From assembly GCA_964512995.1 (NCBI GenBank), contig CAZELM010000065.1, forward strand, positions 1 through 18,494: a DNA stretch of 18,494 nucleotides, in the 5' to 3' direction. This DNA comes from CAZELM01 sp964512995. GTDB taxonomy: Bacteria; CSSED10-310. Made by a program: the position numbers and the translations under genes. A model generated the notes under the pieces. The model ran no database searches. It worked only from the letters and a program-made list of their open reading frames with translations, and was not told where the DNA came from. Positions 1-7,025 of the stretch are shown here, piece by piece. Position 1 is the first letter of the stretch. The number at the start of each line of letters is the position of its first letter.

Positions 1-178
1 GACGGGCCCGATGGGTCCCATTGGTCCGCAGGGAGATCAGGGTATCCAGGGAGTCACTGGTCCGACGGGCCCGATGGGTCCCATAGGTCCGCAGGGAGAT
101 CAGGGTATCCAGGGAGTCGCTGGTCCGACGGGCTCGATGGGTCCCATCGGTCCGCAGGGAGATCAGGGTATCCAGGGT
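1..178 (+). repeat. 63-bp collagen-coding tandem repeats (at least 2.8 units)
   Basis: Units begin at 1, 64 and 127 and differ by only a few bases, for example ggcccg versus ggctcg and gtcact versus gtcgct. Each encodes 21 residues of Gly-X-Y triplets. The array continues to the left of the window, so the copy number is unknown. Near-identity at DNA level indicates recent expansion or homogenisation. Confidence 0.9.
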
Positions 179-1174
179 CCCACCGGCCCTGTCGCAGGAA
201 CCGACATGCAAGTGATATACAATGACAATGGATCGAGCGCTGGAGCTGAGATCTATTATGAAAATGCATCCACTCGGGTTGGAATTGGTGTCAGTGCTCC
301 CGCTGCCAAGCTGGATGTCGATGGAGGCATCAAGATCGCTGATGATACAGAAGCCTGCTCCCCGGAAAAAGCCGGAACTCTTCGCTGGCATTCCGGGTTG
401 GTTGAAGTCTGCGACGGTACCAACTGGAAACCTATATTCTCTCCATTGGGTTCCATTTCAAATCCCGCTACCAGTTGTCTGGAGATCTTGACATCCGGTT
501 ATGCGAGCGGAGATGGTGTTTATTGGCTGGATCCCGATGGATCGAGCGGCGAAGCGGCGTTTCAGGCTTACTGCGATATGACGACCGATGGCGGCGGTTG
601 GACCCTCGCCATGAAACTCCGATCCGGCGGACAGGAGTTCATTTATGAATCGAACTACTGGACAACGAACAATACACTGAATGAGACAGATCTGGATATC
701 AGTGTCAATGCAAGTTCTAAATATAAAAGCTTCAACACGGTCAGCGGCACACAGATCCGCGGAGCCTTCGGGTTGGGTAACAAAAGCGGTATCATCAATG
801 CCATGGGCGGCACCAAGACCCTGCTCCAGTTGTTCCGGGATACCGCCGAAAATACGGTTTGGTATGATGGATCCGGACCCGATTCGGTTGACCTGCAGTG
901 GCTCCAGATTCATGGACTGGGTTACGCCAATCTGAGTTCCGGAAATCCGCCGGGCTGGGCACGGGCCGGAATCAATATCCGCGATACTCAGAGCGTGCAT
1001 CGCGCCAGATCCCGGTATGGTGCCGGCTGGAACAATGAAACAACGCAGAATACTCAAAATGACGCTTCCGGATTCGGTATAGAAGCGCATCCGACGGATG
1101 GATCATCCAAACACAATTGCGGTGCGTCCCTCCCGACCATCTATGCCTATTTCGGGACGATCTGGGTGAAGTAA
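2..1174 (+). CDS. Collagen-like repeat / fibrinogen-like C-terminal surface protein (5' end outside window)
   Basis: The reading frame is open at the left edge, so the start codon is missing; the ATG at position 11 is only an internal Met. The visible part begins with three 21-residue collagen-like units (Gly-X-Y triplets such as GPIGPQGDQGIQG) encoded by 63-bp DNA repeats. A linker of the VGIGVSAPAAKLDVDGG type follows, as found in bacterial and phage fibre proteins. The C-terminal 230 or so residues resemble a fibrinogen-related domain: a YCDMTTDGGGWTL motif near its start and a WNNE...GFGIEA stretch plus a late Cys near its end. Family knowledge points to an extracellular fibrous adhesin or glycan-binding protein, with the collagen part as stalk and the fibrinogen-like part as head. 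A hairpin terminator follows the stop. The ligand is unknown and the domain calls rest on visible motifs only. Confidence 0.85.
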   Translation, partial: TGPMGPIGPQGDQGIQGVTGPTGPMGPIGPQGDQGIQGVAGPTGSMGPIGPQGDQGIQGPTGPVAGTDMQVIYNDNGSSAGAEIYYENASTRVGIGVSAPAAKLDVDGGIKIADDTEACSPEKAGTLRWHSGLVEVCDGTNWKPIFSPLGSISNPATSCLEILTSGYASGDGVYWLDPDGSSGEAAFQAYCDMTTDGGGWTLAMKLRSGGQEFIYESNYWTTNNTLNETDLDISVNASSKYKSFNTVSGTQIRGAFGLGNKSGIINAMGGTKTLLQLFRDTAENTVWYDGSGPDSVDLQWLQIHGLGYANLSSGNPPGWARAGINIRDTQSVHRARSRYGAGWNNETTQNTQNDASGFGIEAHPTDGSSKHNCGASLPTIYAYFGTIWVK

Positions 1175-1222
1175 TACTTTAAACACATGGCATAGCGTTT
1201 CAGATAACAATTCGGAGAAATC

Positions 1223-1253
1223 AAAGGCTGGACACGACCTGTTCAGCCTTTTT
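1223..1253 (+). terminator. Rho-independent terminator after the fibrinogen-like gene
   Basis: An 8-bp perfect stem (aaaggctg at 1223-1230 with cagccttt at 1244-1251) has a 13-base loop and runs into a short T tract ending at 1253. It lies about 50 bases after the stop at 1174. It sits between two convergent genes, so it may also slow transcription from the response regulator on the minus strand. Confidence 0.75.
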
Positions 1254-1321
1254 CTTAGTGTTCAGATTTTCTGCATGGTTCGCCAGAACGAGTTGGCTAT
1301 ATGTATAATTGGAATAATCCG

Positions 1322-1705
1322 TCAGACAACTTTGCTTTTTGCCATGAGATCATCGATCTGGAACATCAGTTTGGTCAGGTTGAGTGGTTTGGACAGAAAG
1401 AGGTCAGCTCCCGCATCATAACTGAGTTTCAGATAATCTTTATCATTGCGATTGGTGGTCACGATGAGTGGGATTTTGTTCCCTTTGGGATGATCTTTCA
1501 GTTTTTTGGTCAGCGTCAACCCATCGATACCGGGAGTGAAGATATCCACGATGATCAAATGGGGTCGTGATTCCCGAAGTTTATGGACGGCTTCCAGACC
1601 GGACCGAGCATTATACACGTCGTAATTCAATCCGGCCAGGAATGTTGTCAATGACTGCAGTGCCGTCGTGTCTTCGTCCACCACCAATATGCGTCTCCTG
1701 ATCAT
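1322..1705 (-). CDS. Single-domain response regulator (receiver domain only)
   Basis: This 127-residue protein is a lone CheY-like receiver domain. The family takes a phosphoryl group from a histidine kinase onto an aspartate. Visible hallmarks are the acidic pocket D10-E11-D12, the phosphoacceptor D54 in LIIVDIFTPGIDG, the switch Thr at T84 and K106 in the LSKPL motif. The frame extends upstream to 1828. The start at 1705 is preferred because the domain begins there (MIRRRILVVDED) and a GAGGG ribosome-binding site lies 6-7 bases ahead, while the upstream extension looks unlike a protein domain. There is no output domain and no kinase next to it, so its partner is elsewhere. It is convergent with the fibrinogen-like gene and divergent from the gene at 2032. 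It may signal by protein contact or act as a phosphorelay intermediate. Confidence 0.88.
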   Translation of the reverse strand: MIRRRILVVDEDTTALQSLTTFLAGLNYDVYNARSGLEAVHKLRESRPHLIIVDIFTPGIDGLTLTKKLKDHPKGNKIPLIVTTNRNDKDYLKLSYDAGADLFLSKPLNLTKLMFQIDDLMAKSKVV

Positions 1706-2031
1706 AAACACCCTCAAAAAATAATGATCAAGCTGATCTGTTAAATTGATAATAGCCAATCTGTGGGAGTTCGTTGCATCGTCAACAATCACCGCGCAGA
1801 TCATATACTGATGAATTGATGTGTTCAAGTGAGATTATCATCTACATATATACTGTTATCGCGTTTCTTTTTGTCGGATAAATTAGTATGGTGACGTCTA
1901 TGAACGTTGACATTCTGTTAATACTGATGGATGTCATCGTATAATAATGGAAAGGTGGAAGGGACAACGCAATCCCTGACCCAATCCGGATTCGGATGAT
2001 GGCAACCATTCATTCAAATGAGGAATCTATT
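1706..2031. promoter_or_regulatory. Divergent intergenic region with candidate -10 box
   Basis: These 326 bases separate the response regulator (-) from the repeat-domain protein (+), so promoters for both should lie here. On the plus strand a perfect TATAAT occurs at 1940-1945, but the sequence 17-18 bases upstream is a poor -35. A perfect TTGACA lies at 1907-1912, which gives a 27-base spacer, too long for a standard sigma70 promoter. I see no convincing minus-strand promoter and no RNA gene. The ribosome-binding site GAGGA at 2020-2024 supports the start at 2032. Confidence 0.3.
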
Positions 2032-4170
2032 ATGAAGAATCAGATCAGAATCTATGCTCTCCTGATATTGTTTGTGGATGCGGCCATGGGAGTCGCTTTT
2101 GCGGGGACAATATCCGGAACCGTGACAGATCAGTCGACCGGTCAGCCGATTTCCGGCCTTGATTTCAATCTGTATGACCCCAATTGGACCTATATACCCA
2201 TCAACGCAGTGTCTGACAGCGGAAACTATACGTTTTACAATATCGAACCCGGTCGTTATTACATCAAGGCCAATCCCGCTTATCCATTGCATTACCGGCC
2301 TCAATACTGGGATGCTTCCTATGATCGTGCGGGAGCGATCCCGGTTGTTGTTGCAGAGGGAGAAGACGTCACCGGTATCAATTTCCTGATGACTCCCGGA
2401 TATTACATCAGCGGGAAGATTGAAGATATCAACAGCATCTCCATCGATGGCATTGATGTGGATGTGTATGACACATCCTGGAACAAGATGGATGTCGATG
2501 GTGAATCGGATGAATTTGGACGGTATCATATCGGCGGTTTGCCGGAAGGCCAATATTATGTGAAGGCAAACCCGATCTATCCCCAACCGTATGTCGATCA
2601 GTATTGGGACCATGCAAGCGGTCCGTTGGGAGCTGATCTTGTAATGATCACCGCACCCGACGACACGATTGGGATCAGTTTCAATCTGGACTTCGGAAAT
2701 TATATCGAAGGTGATGTTCTGGATTCGGTGAGTCAGCAGCCGGTTGTGGATATCAACATGAAAGCCTACAACTCCGATGGTGAAAAAATGCGGGTTGAGG
2801 CTCGCACAAGAAACGATGGTCATTATATTCTGGGAGCGTATGTTCCAGGGGATTACTTCGTGCGTGCGGATCCGACATATCCACAGGGTTATATGGATAT
2901 GTATTATCCGGAGGCATTTTCATTTTCCAGTGCGTCACCGGTCACGGTTGTCGCCGAATCCCCGTCCGTGGACATTGATATGAATCTTTGGGCAGGTTCC
3001 TATATTCGAGGATCAGTTGCCGCATCCGAACCGACACCCATTCCTGATATTCGTATTCGATTCTACGACCAGGCGATGGTTCTATATGAAATGGCTGGCA
3101 CCAGTACCAACAGCAGTGGCAATTTTCTGTCCGGCGCTCTTCGTCCAGGATTGTATTATGTGCGAGCGGTTCCGGTGTATCCTCAGCCGTTTATCGGAGA
3201 GTATTATGAAAATGCGTCTGAACCGGAAGGTGCAATGCCGATCAATGTCGTGCTGGGCTCTGAAGTGACGGGAATACAGTTCACGCTGGAGTCCGGCGGG
3301 TATCTTCTGGGAACGGTTACCGATGCACAGACAGGCGATCCCATCCGGAATATGGATCTGGATATCTACAATGACCGATGGCAGCTCCTGTCATTCAATG
3401 CATCGACCGACCGTCTCGGTGAATTTATCGTCGGTCCAGTCCCATATCGAAGTTATTATGTGCGATGTGATCCGACCTTGAGTCAAGGATTTATCCAGCA
3501 ATATTATTCACTGGCTTTCTGGAGAACCGATGCACAACTGCTCAACCTGATCTCTCCGATGATCGAGATCGCAGATATCGATTTCGCTCTGGAAATCGGT
3601 GGCCAGATCAGTGGGATAATCACCAGTGAATCCAGCGGTATTCCCATCGAGAATATTCCGATGGAGGTGTATTCGCTGGCATGGAATGAACTCCCGATTC
3701 ACCAGATATCATCGAATATCGATGGCACCTATACCGCATTTGGCATCCCGGCCGGGGAGTATTATATCAGAGCGGCTGCCCCGTCATCCTCCGGGTATGT
3801 CTCTGAATATTATGATAATGCATCATCACATGAGCAGGCGATCAGTGTGCATGTGACGGCCGGAGGCATAACATCCGGGATTGATTTTGTTCTTTCGCTG
3901 AACGGCACACCCACGCCAGCTCCCACAGCAACTCCAACACAGCCGGCGTGCCTGCATCGCGGCGATGTCATTCCGAATGGGACAATTACGGCCGGAGATG
4001 CGCAACGGGCTTTTGAGATCGCGCTGTCGGTTTATATTCCATCGTATACTGAAGCGTGTGAAGCGGACTGTAATGCCAATGGAACGGTCACAGCCGGAGA
4101 TGCGCAAGGAATATTCAGCGCGGCATTGCAGCTTGGAACCTGCACTGATCCAATGGTTTTTTTGTATTGA
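2032..4170 (+). CDS. Secreted six-repeat beta-sandwich protein with Pro-Thr linker and dockerin-like tail
   Basis: The 712-residue product starts with a signal peptide (MKNQIRIYALLILFVDAAMG, likely cut after AFA24). The longer frame from 1996 is not used because the signal peptide and a GAGGA site fit 2032. Six repeats of about 100 residues begin near residues 25, 123, 222, 322, 422 and 523. Each opens with a G-x-I-x-G strand and contains a YY(V/I)(K/R)A-x-P-x-YPQ segment followed by a (Q/E)YY or QYW motif and an Ala. They look like carboxypeptidase-regulatory-like or Cna-B-like beta-sandwiches. Residues about 624-639 are a Pro/Thr linker. Residues about 640-708 form a two-loop dockerin-like domain with ITAGDAQ and VTAGDAQ calcium-loop ends. 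No catalytic motif is visible, so a structural or adhesive extracellular role is inferred. It shares its tail with the next gene. Confidence 0.85.
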   Translation: MKNQIRIYALLILFVDAAMGVAFAGTISGTVTDQSTGQPISGLDFNLYDPNWTYIPINAVSDSGNYTFYNIEPGRYYIKANPAYPLHYRPQYWDASYDRAGAIPVVVAEGEDVTGINFLMTPGYYISGKIEDINSISIDGIDVDVYDTSWNKMDVDGESDEFGRYHIGGLPEGQYYVKANPIYPQPYVDQYWDHASGPLGADLVMITAPDDTIGISFNLDFGNYIEGDVLDSVSQQPVVDINMKAYNSDGEKMRVEARTRNDGHYILGAYVPGDYFVRADPTYPQGYMDMYYPEAFSFSSASPVTVVAESPSVDIDMNLWAGSYIRGSVAASEPTPIPDIRIRFYDQAMVLYEMAGTSTNSSGNFLSGALRPGLYYVRAVPVYPQPFIGEYYENASEPEGAMPINVVLGSEVTGIQFTLESGGYLLGTVTDAQTGDPIRNMDLDIYNDRWQLLSFNASTDRLGEFIVGPVPYRSYYVRCDPTLSQGFIQQYYSLAFWRTDAQLLNLISPMIEIADIDFALEIGGQISGIITSESSGIPIENIPMEVYSLAWNELPIHQISSNIDGTYTAFGIPAGEYYIRAAAPSSSGYVSEYYDNASSHEQAISVHVTAGGITSGIDFVLSLNGTPTPAPTATPTQPACLHRGDVIPNGTITAGDAQRAFEIALSVYIPSYTEACEADCNANGTVTAGDAQGIFSAALQLGTCTDPMVFLY
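3901..4158 (+). other. Pro-Thr linker plus dockerin-like domain, copy 1
   Basis: The segment encodes a Pro/Thr/Ala linker followed by two calcium-loop-like motifs, GDVIPNGTITAGDAQ and ADCNANGTVTAGDAQ. Both follow the dockerin spacing of acidic or amide side chains at loop positions 1, 3, 5 and 12, although the first loop has Ile and Pro at positions 3 and 4 rather than the usual residues. Cysteines sit before the first loop, at the end of the inter-loop helix, inside the second loop and at the end. The second copy is in the next gene. Confidence 0.7.
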
Positions 4171-4298
4171 TGGACATAATGGCAAATCCACCATCAACTC
4201 AAGGGTCTGAGGTACTGTTTTTGCAGAAATCCATTCAGGGCTTTCCGAAAGGACAACATTCCAATGACAATTATTCATGAAACAGATGGAGCAAGGGT

Positions 4299-6884
4299 AT
4301 GAGAAAGTATTTATTGATTCCGATCATCTGGATGGTTTTCTGCAATTCTGGACTCCTGGCATCCGAGAACCGTTCTATTGTTCAAGTGGATATTGACGAT
4401 CTGATGGGTTCATTTCCCGATATGGATATCGACCAGCGGTCACTCCTCGATATGATCGGATTCGACCGGGAGTCGGGTCAAGTGGATCTCCTGGTGACAT
4501 CCAATGGATTGGATTTATTGAATAAACAGAATATCCGATGGACGCTTCTGAAAGACTCAGATCAGATCGGTGAGGAGAAAATTGATTCGCAGTATTTCGA
4601 TTATGCCGATGTCACGAACTCCCTTCAAACCTATGAGATCCAATACCCCTCCATTGCGAAACGAGTCGATCTTGGAGTGACAGCCGAAAACCGGCACATC
4701 TGGGCCATGAAAATCTCGGATAATGTGAATTCTCAGGAAGCGGAGCCGTCTGTGCTTTTTCTGGGTCTTCATCAGGCACGGGAGATCATGTCCACTGAGA
4801 TAACGATGGATATCATCAGTTATCTTCTTACCCGATACAGCTCGGATCCGGAAGTCAGTGGCTGGGTGAATCAGTGGCAGATCTGGGTGATCCCCATGGT
4901 GAATCCGGATGGGAGCGCGTACTGTTGGTCAACGGATCAGTATTGGATCAAGAACCGGCGTGATCTGGGAAACCAGGTGTTTGGTGTTGATCCGGGACAT
5001 AATTATCCGGTGGCCTGGGGAGCGTGTTATGGGTCTTCCTCGGATCCCAACTCCAATTCCTATCGAGGCCCGCAACCGGCTTCGGAGATCGAGACGCAGG
5101 CGGTGATCAATCTGGCGCAGCAACAGCGATTTCTGGCTGTTATCTCCTATCATAGTTTCAATGAAATGGTGTTGACCCCGTATGGGTGTTATGGCCAGAG
5201 GGTTCCGGAACTGGACATTCAATCTGCACTGGGACACTCGATTGCTTCCGCGATTCAGAAGGACAATGGCCAGACGGGATACGATATGGGCACCTGGTGG
5301 GAGCTTCTCTTCTCCAATGATGGAAATGAAGGGGACTATTTATATGCATCCATCGGCGCAATGGCGTATTCTATCGAAGTCAATGCATCCAGTTATTATC
5401 CGGCATACAGTTTGAGAACGCCAACCTGTACGCGGAACAGGCCGGGCTGGCAGGCGGTATTGAATGTGTTGGAATCGGGGAATGTGTTATACGGGCGAGT
5501 GTTGGATGCCTGCACCAACCAGCCGGTGGACGCGGCATTTCGTTTCGACCAATATACCTATACGGAACAGGAATCACCCCGGCGTTCGGAGCCCACAACC
5601 GGGCAATATGCGATTGTTGGTCGTCCGGGTAATCTCACGCTGAATATCACAGCACCGGGATACATGCCCCTGACGATCCCCATTCATTTCAATGGTTCGC
5701 CGATTCAGCGGGATATCGAACTCATCCCGACCAATCAACCTGCACTGATGATCTGGGCAACAGTAATCGATGATGCGACTGGGGATCAGGACGGGCAATT
5801 GGATCCGGGGGAGCAGGCGATTTTGCGGGTAGCGGCGCTGGCTCCCGGTTTATCCGTTACCGGTATCACCGGTACGCTATCGGAAAACGATCCCTATATC
5901 ACAATTCTCGACAATTCCGCTTCATGGCCGGATATTCCGGCGGGGGGAGCAGCCTGGACAGGAACGAACACGTTCCGGATCCAGTCCAATGCCGTAACTC
6001 CCGAAGGATATGCCGCCACATTGACCATCACGTTTGCGACTCAGCAGCAGCTTTGCAACAATACCGATCAAACGGCCATCACCGTGCAAACATTCATGCC
6101 GCTCTGCCCGTTCTGGGAGGAAAACCTGGATTCTGATCCGCATTGGAACATATCGGCTTATCCGACATCCGGATCACCTCCTGGCCCTTACCACAATTGG
6201 GAGTTTGGTTCTCCGGTCGTCGGTCCTCCGGGTGCATACACCGGTTTATATGTGTACGGGACTGATCTGGACGATAACTACGACAATAACTGGACGCTGG
6301 CACTGACGACGCCTGTCATTGACTGTACTGATCTGACGGAAGTTACATTACAATTTGCCCGGTTCCTGCAAGTCGAGGCCAATTATGATCATGGCCGGGT
6401 CCGAATCCGGAACGATGGCACGACATGGCATACGGTTTTTGATTCCACGAGTTCTGATTCCGCGTGGGTGTTGACAGAAGTTGATATATCCGAATATGCC
6501 GATAATCAGCCGAATGTCGAAATCCGGTTTGATGTCCGGGCAGATGGCTCGGTGGTTTTTCCCGGTTTCTATATCGATGACATCCGGTTATGTGGAAATT
6601 ATCATGGGGATGTCGATCCACCACCGACACCGACTTTCCCGCCCACTGCCACTCCAACAGCGACCCCTGAAACCTGTCAGCATACGGGAGATGTGAATTT
6701 CAACGGACAGGTGACCGCTGGTGATGCACAGACCGCGTTTGCGATCACGTTAGGTGTTGTTATCCCCACCTATCTGGAGTCCTGTGCGGCAGACTGCAAT
6801 GGAAACGGTGTGGTGACCGCTGGTGATGCTCAGAGTATTTTTGCCACTGCACTGGGTATCCCCTCCTGTGTTGATACACCATAG
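4299..6884 (+). CDS. Secreted M14 zinc carboxypeptidase-like protein with altered active site and dockerin-like tail
   Basis: The 861-residue product has a signal peptide (cut near LLA21), a propeptide-like stretch and an M14 metallocarboxypeptidase domain at about 105-390. Next come a CarboxypepD-regulatory-like domain (about 398-478), an Ig-like region, a jelly-roll-like domain (about 601-770, ending FYIDDIRLCG), a Pro-Thr linker and a dockerin-like domain from C793. M14 enzymes cut C-terminal residues using Zn held by HxxE and a later His. Here the late His (H285 in SYHSF), catalytic Glu (E360 in SIEVN) and Arg (NRR, R220/R221) are kept. The HARE-type motif reads HQARE (158-162), putting Gln159 where the Zn His belongs. 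The NR substrate pair reads Gly233-His234. Activity is therefore doubtful. The start is supported by GGAG at 4288-4291. Confidence 0.85.
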   Translation: MRKYLLIPIIWMVFCNSGLLASENRSIVQVDIDDLMGSFPDMDIDQRSLLDMIGFDRESGQVDLLVTSNGLDLLNKQNIRWTLLKDSDQIGEEKIDSQYFDYADVTNSLQTYEIQYPSIAKRVDLGVTAENRHIWAMKISDNVNSQEAEPSVLFLGLHQAREIMSTEITMDIISYLLTRYSSDPEVSGWVNQWQIWVIPMVNPDGSAYCWSTDQYWIKNRRDLGNQVFGVDPGHNYPVAWGACYGSSSDPNSNSYRGPQPASEIETQAVINLAQQQRFLAVISYHSFNEMVLTPYGCYGQRVPELDIQSALGHSIASAIQKDNGQTGYDMGTWWELLFSNDGNEGDYLYASIGAMAYSIEVNASSYYPAYSLRTPTCTRNRPGWQAVLNVLESGNVLYGRVLDACTNQPVDAAFRFDQYTYTEQESPRRSEPTTGQYAIVGRPGNLTLNITAPGYMPLTIPIHFNGSPIQRDIELIPTNQPALMIWATVIDDATGDQDGQLDPGEQAILRVAALAPGLSVTGITGTLSENDPYITILDNSASWPDIPAGGAAWTGTNTFRIQSNAVTPEGYAATLTITFATQQQLCNNTDQTAITVQTFMPLCPFWEENLDSDPHWNISAYPTSGSPPGPYHNWEFGSPVVGPPGAYTGLYVYGTDLDDNYDNNWTLALTTPVIDCTDLTEVTLQFARFLQVEANYDHGRVRIRNDGTTWHTVFDSTSSDSAWVLTEVDISEYADNQPNVEIRFDVRADGSVVFPGFYIDDIRLCGNYHGDVDPPPTPTFPPTATPTATPETCQHTGDVNFNGQVTAGDAQTAFAITLGVVIPTYLESCAADCNGNGVVTAGDAQSIFATALGIPSCVDTP
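6601..6881 (+). other. Pro-Thr linker plus dockerin-like domain, copy 2
   Basis: A linker rich in PTPT/TATP is followed by GDVNFNGQVTAGDAQ and ADCNGNGVVTAGDAQ, both with full dockerin-type calcium-loop spacing. The four cysteines match copy 1 in position: before loop 1, just before loop 2, inside loop 2 and near the end. The two copies differ at many positions but keep length and pattern. This suggests a shared targeting or docking tail rather than a recent DNA duplication. Confidence 0.75.
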
Positions 6885-6907
6885 GTGATATTCTATTGAA
6901 AATTGTC

Positions 6908-6941
6908 AGGCACGGGGTTTTGATTCCGTGCCTTTTTTTTT
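6908..6941 (+). terminator. Rho-independent terminator after the carboxypeptidase-like gene
   Basis: An 8-bp perfect stem (aggcacgg at 6908-6915 with ccgtgcct at 6926-6933) is followed by a run of nine T residues to 6941. It starts 24 bases after the stop at 6884. It separates the two secreted-protein genes from the cyclase-like gene downstream. Confidence 0.9.
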
Positions 6942-7025
6942 GTGGTGTGCGCTTGAGATTTGATCTTGAACACCGCTCCCGAATCTGAAATAATAAATTA
7001 TCTATTTAACAGGAAGGCAGGGATT

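Noticed and set aside
458..1090. 210-residue minus-strand frame
   Set aside because: It lies opposite the fibrinogen-like domain, has no recognisable domain or ribosome-binding site, and is a shadow of that gene.
1907..1945. Strong sigma70 promoter from TTGACA and TATAAT
   Set aside because: Both boxes are perfect but 27 bases apart, outside the usual 16-18; kept only as a weak candidate region.
2014..2823. 269-residue minus-strand frame
   Set aside because: It lies opposite the signal peptide and first repeats of the secreted protein and shows no domain features.
3901..6881. Cellulosome
   Set aside because: Only dockerin-like tails are present; there is no cohesin scaffold or carbohydrate hydrolase in the window.
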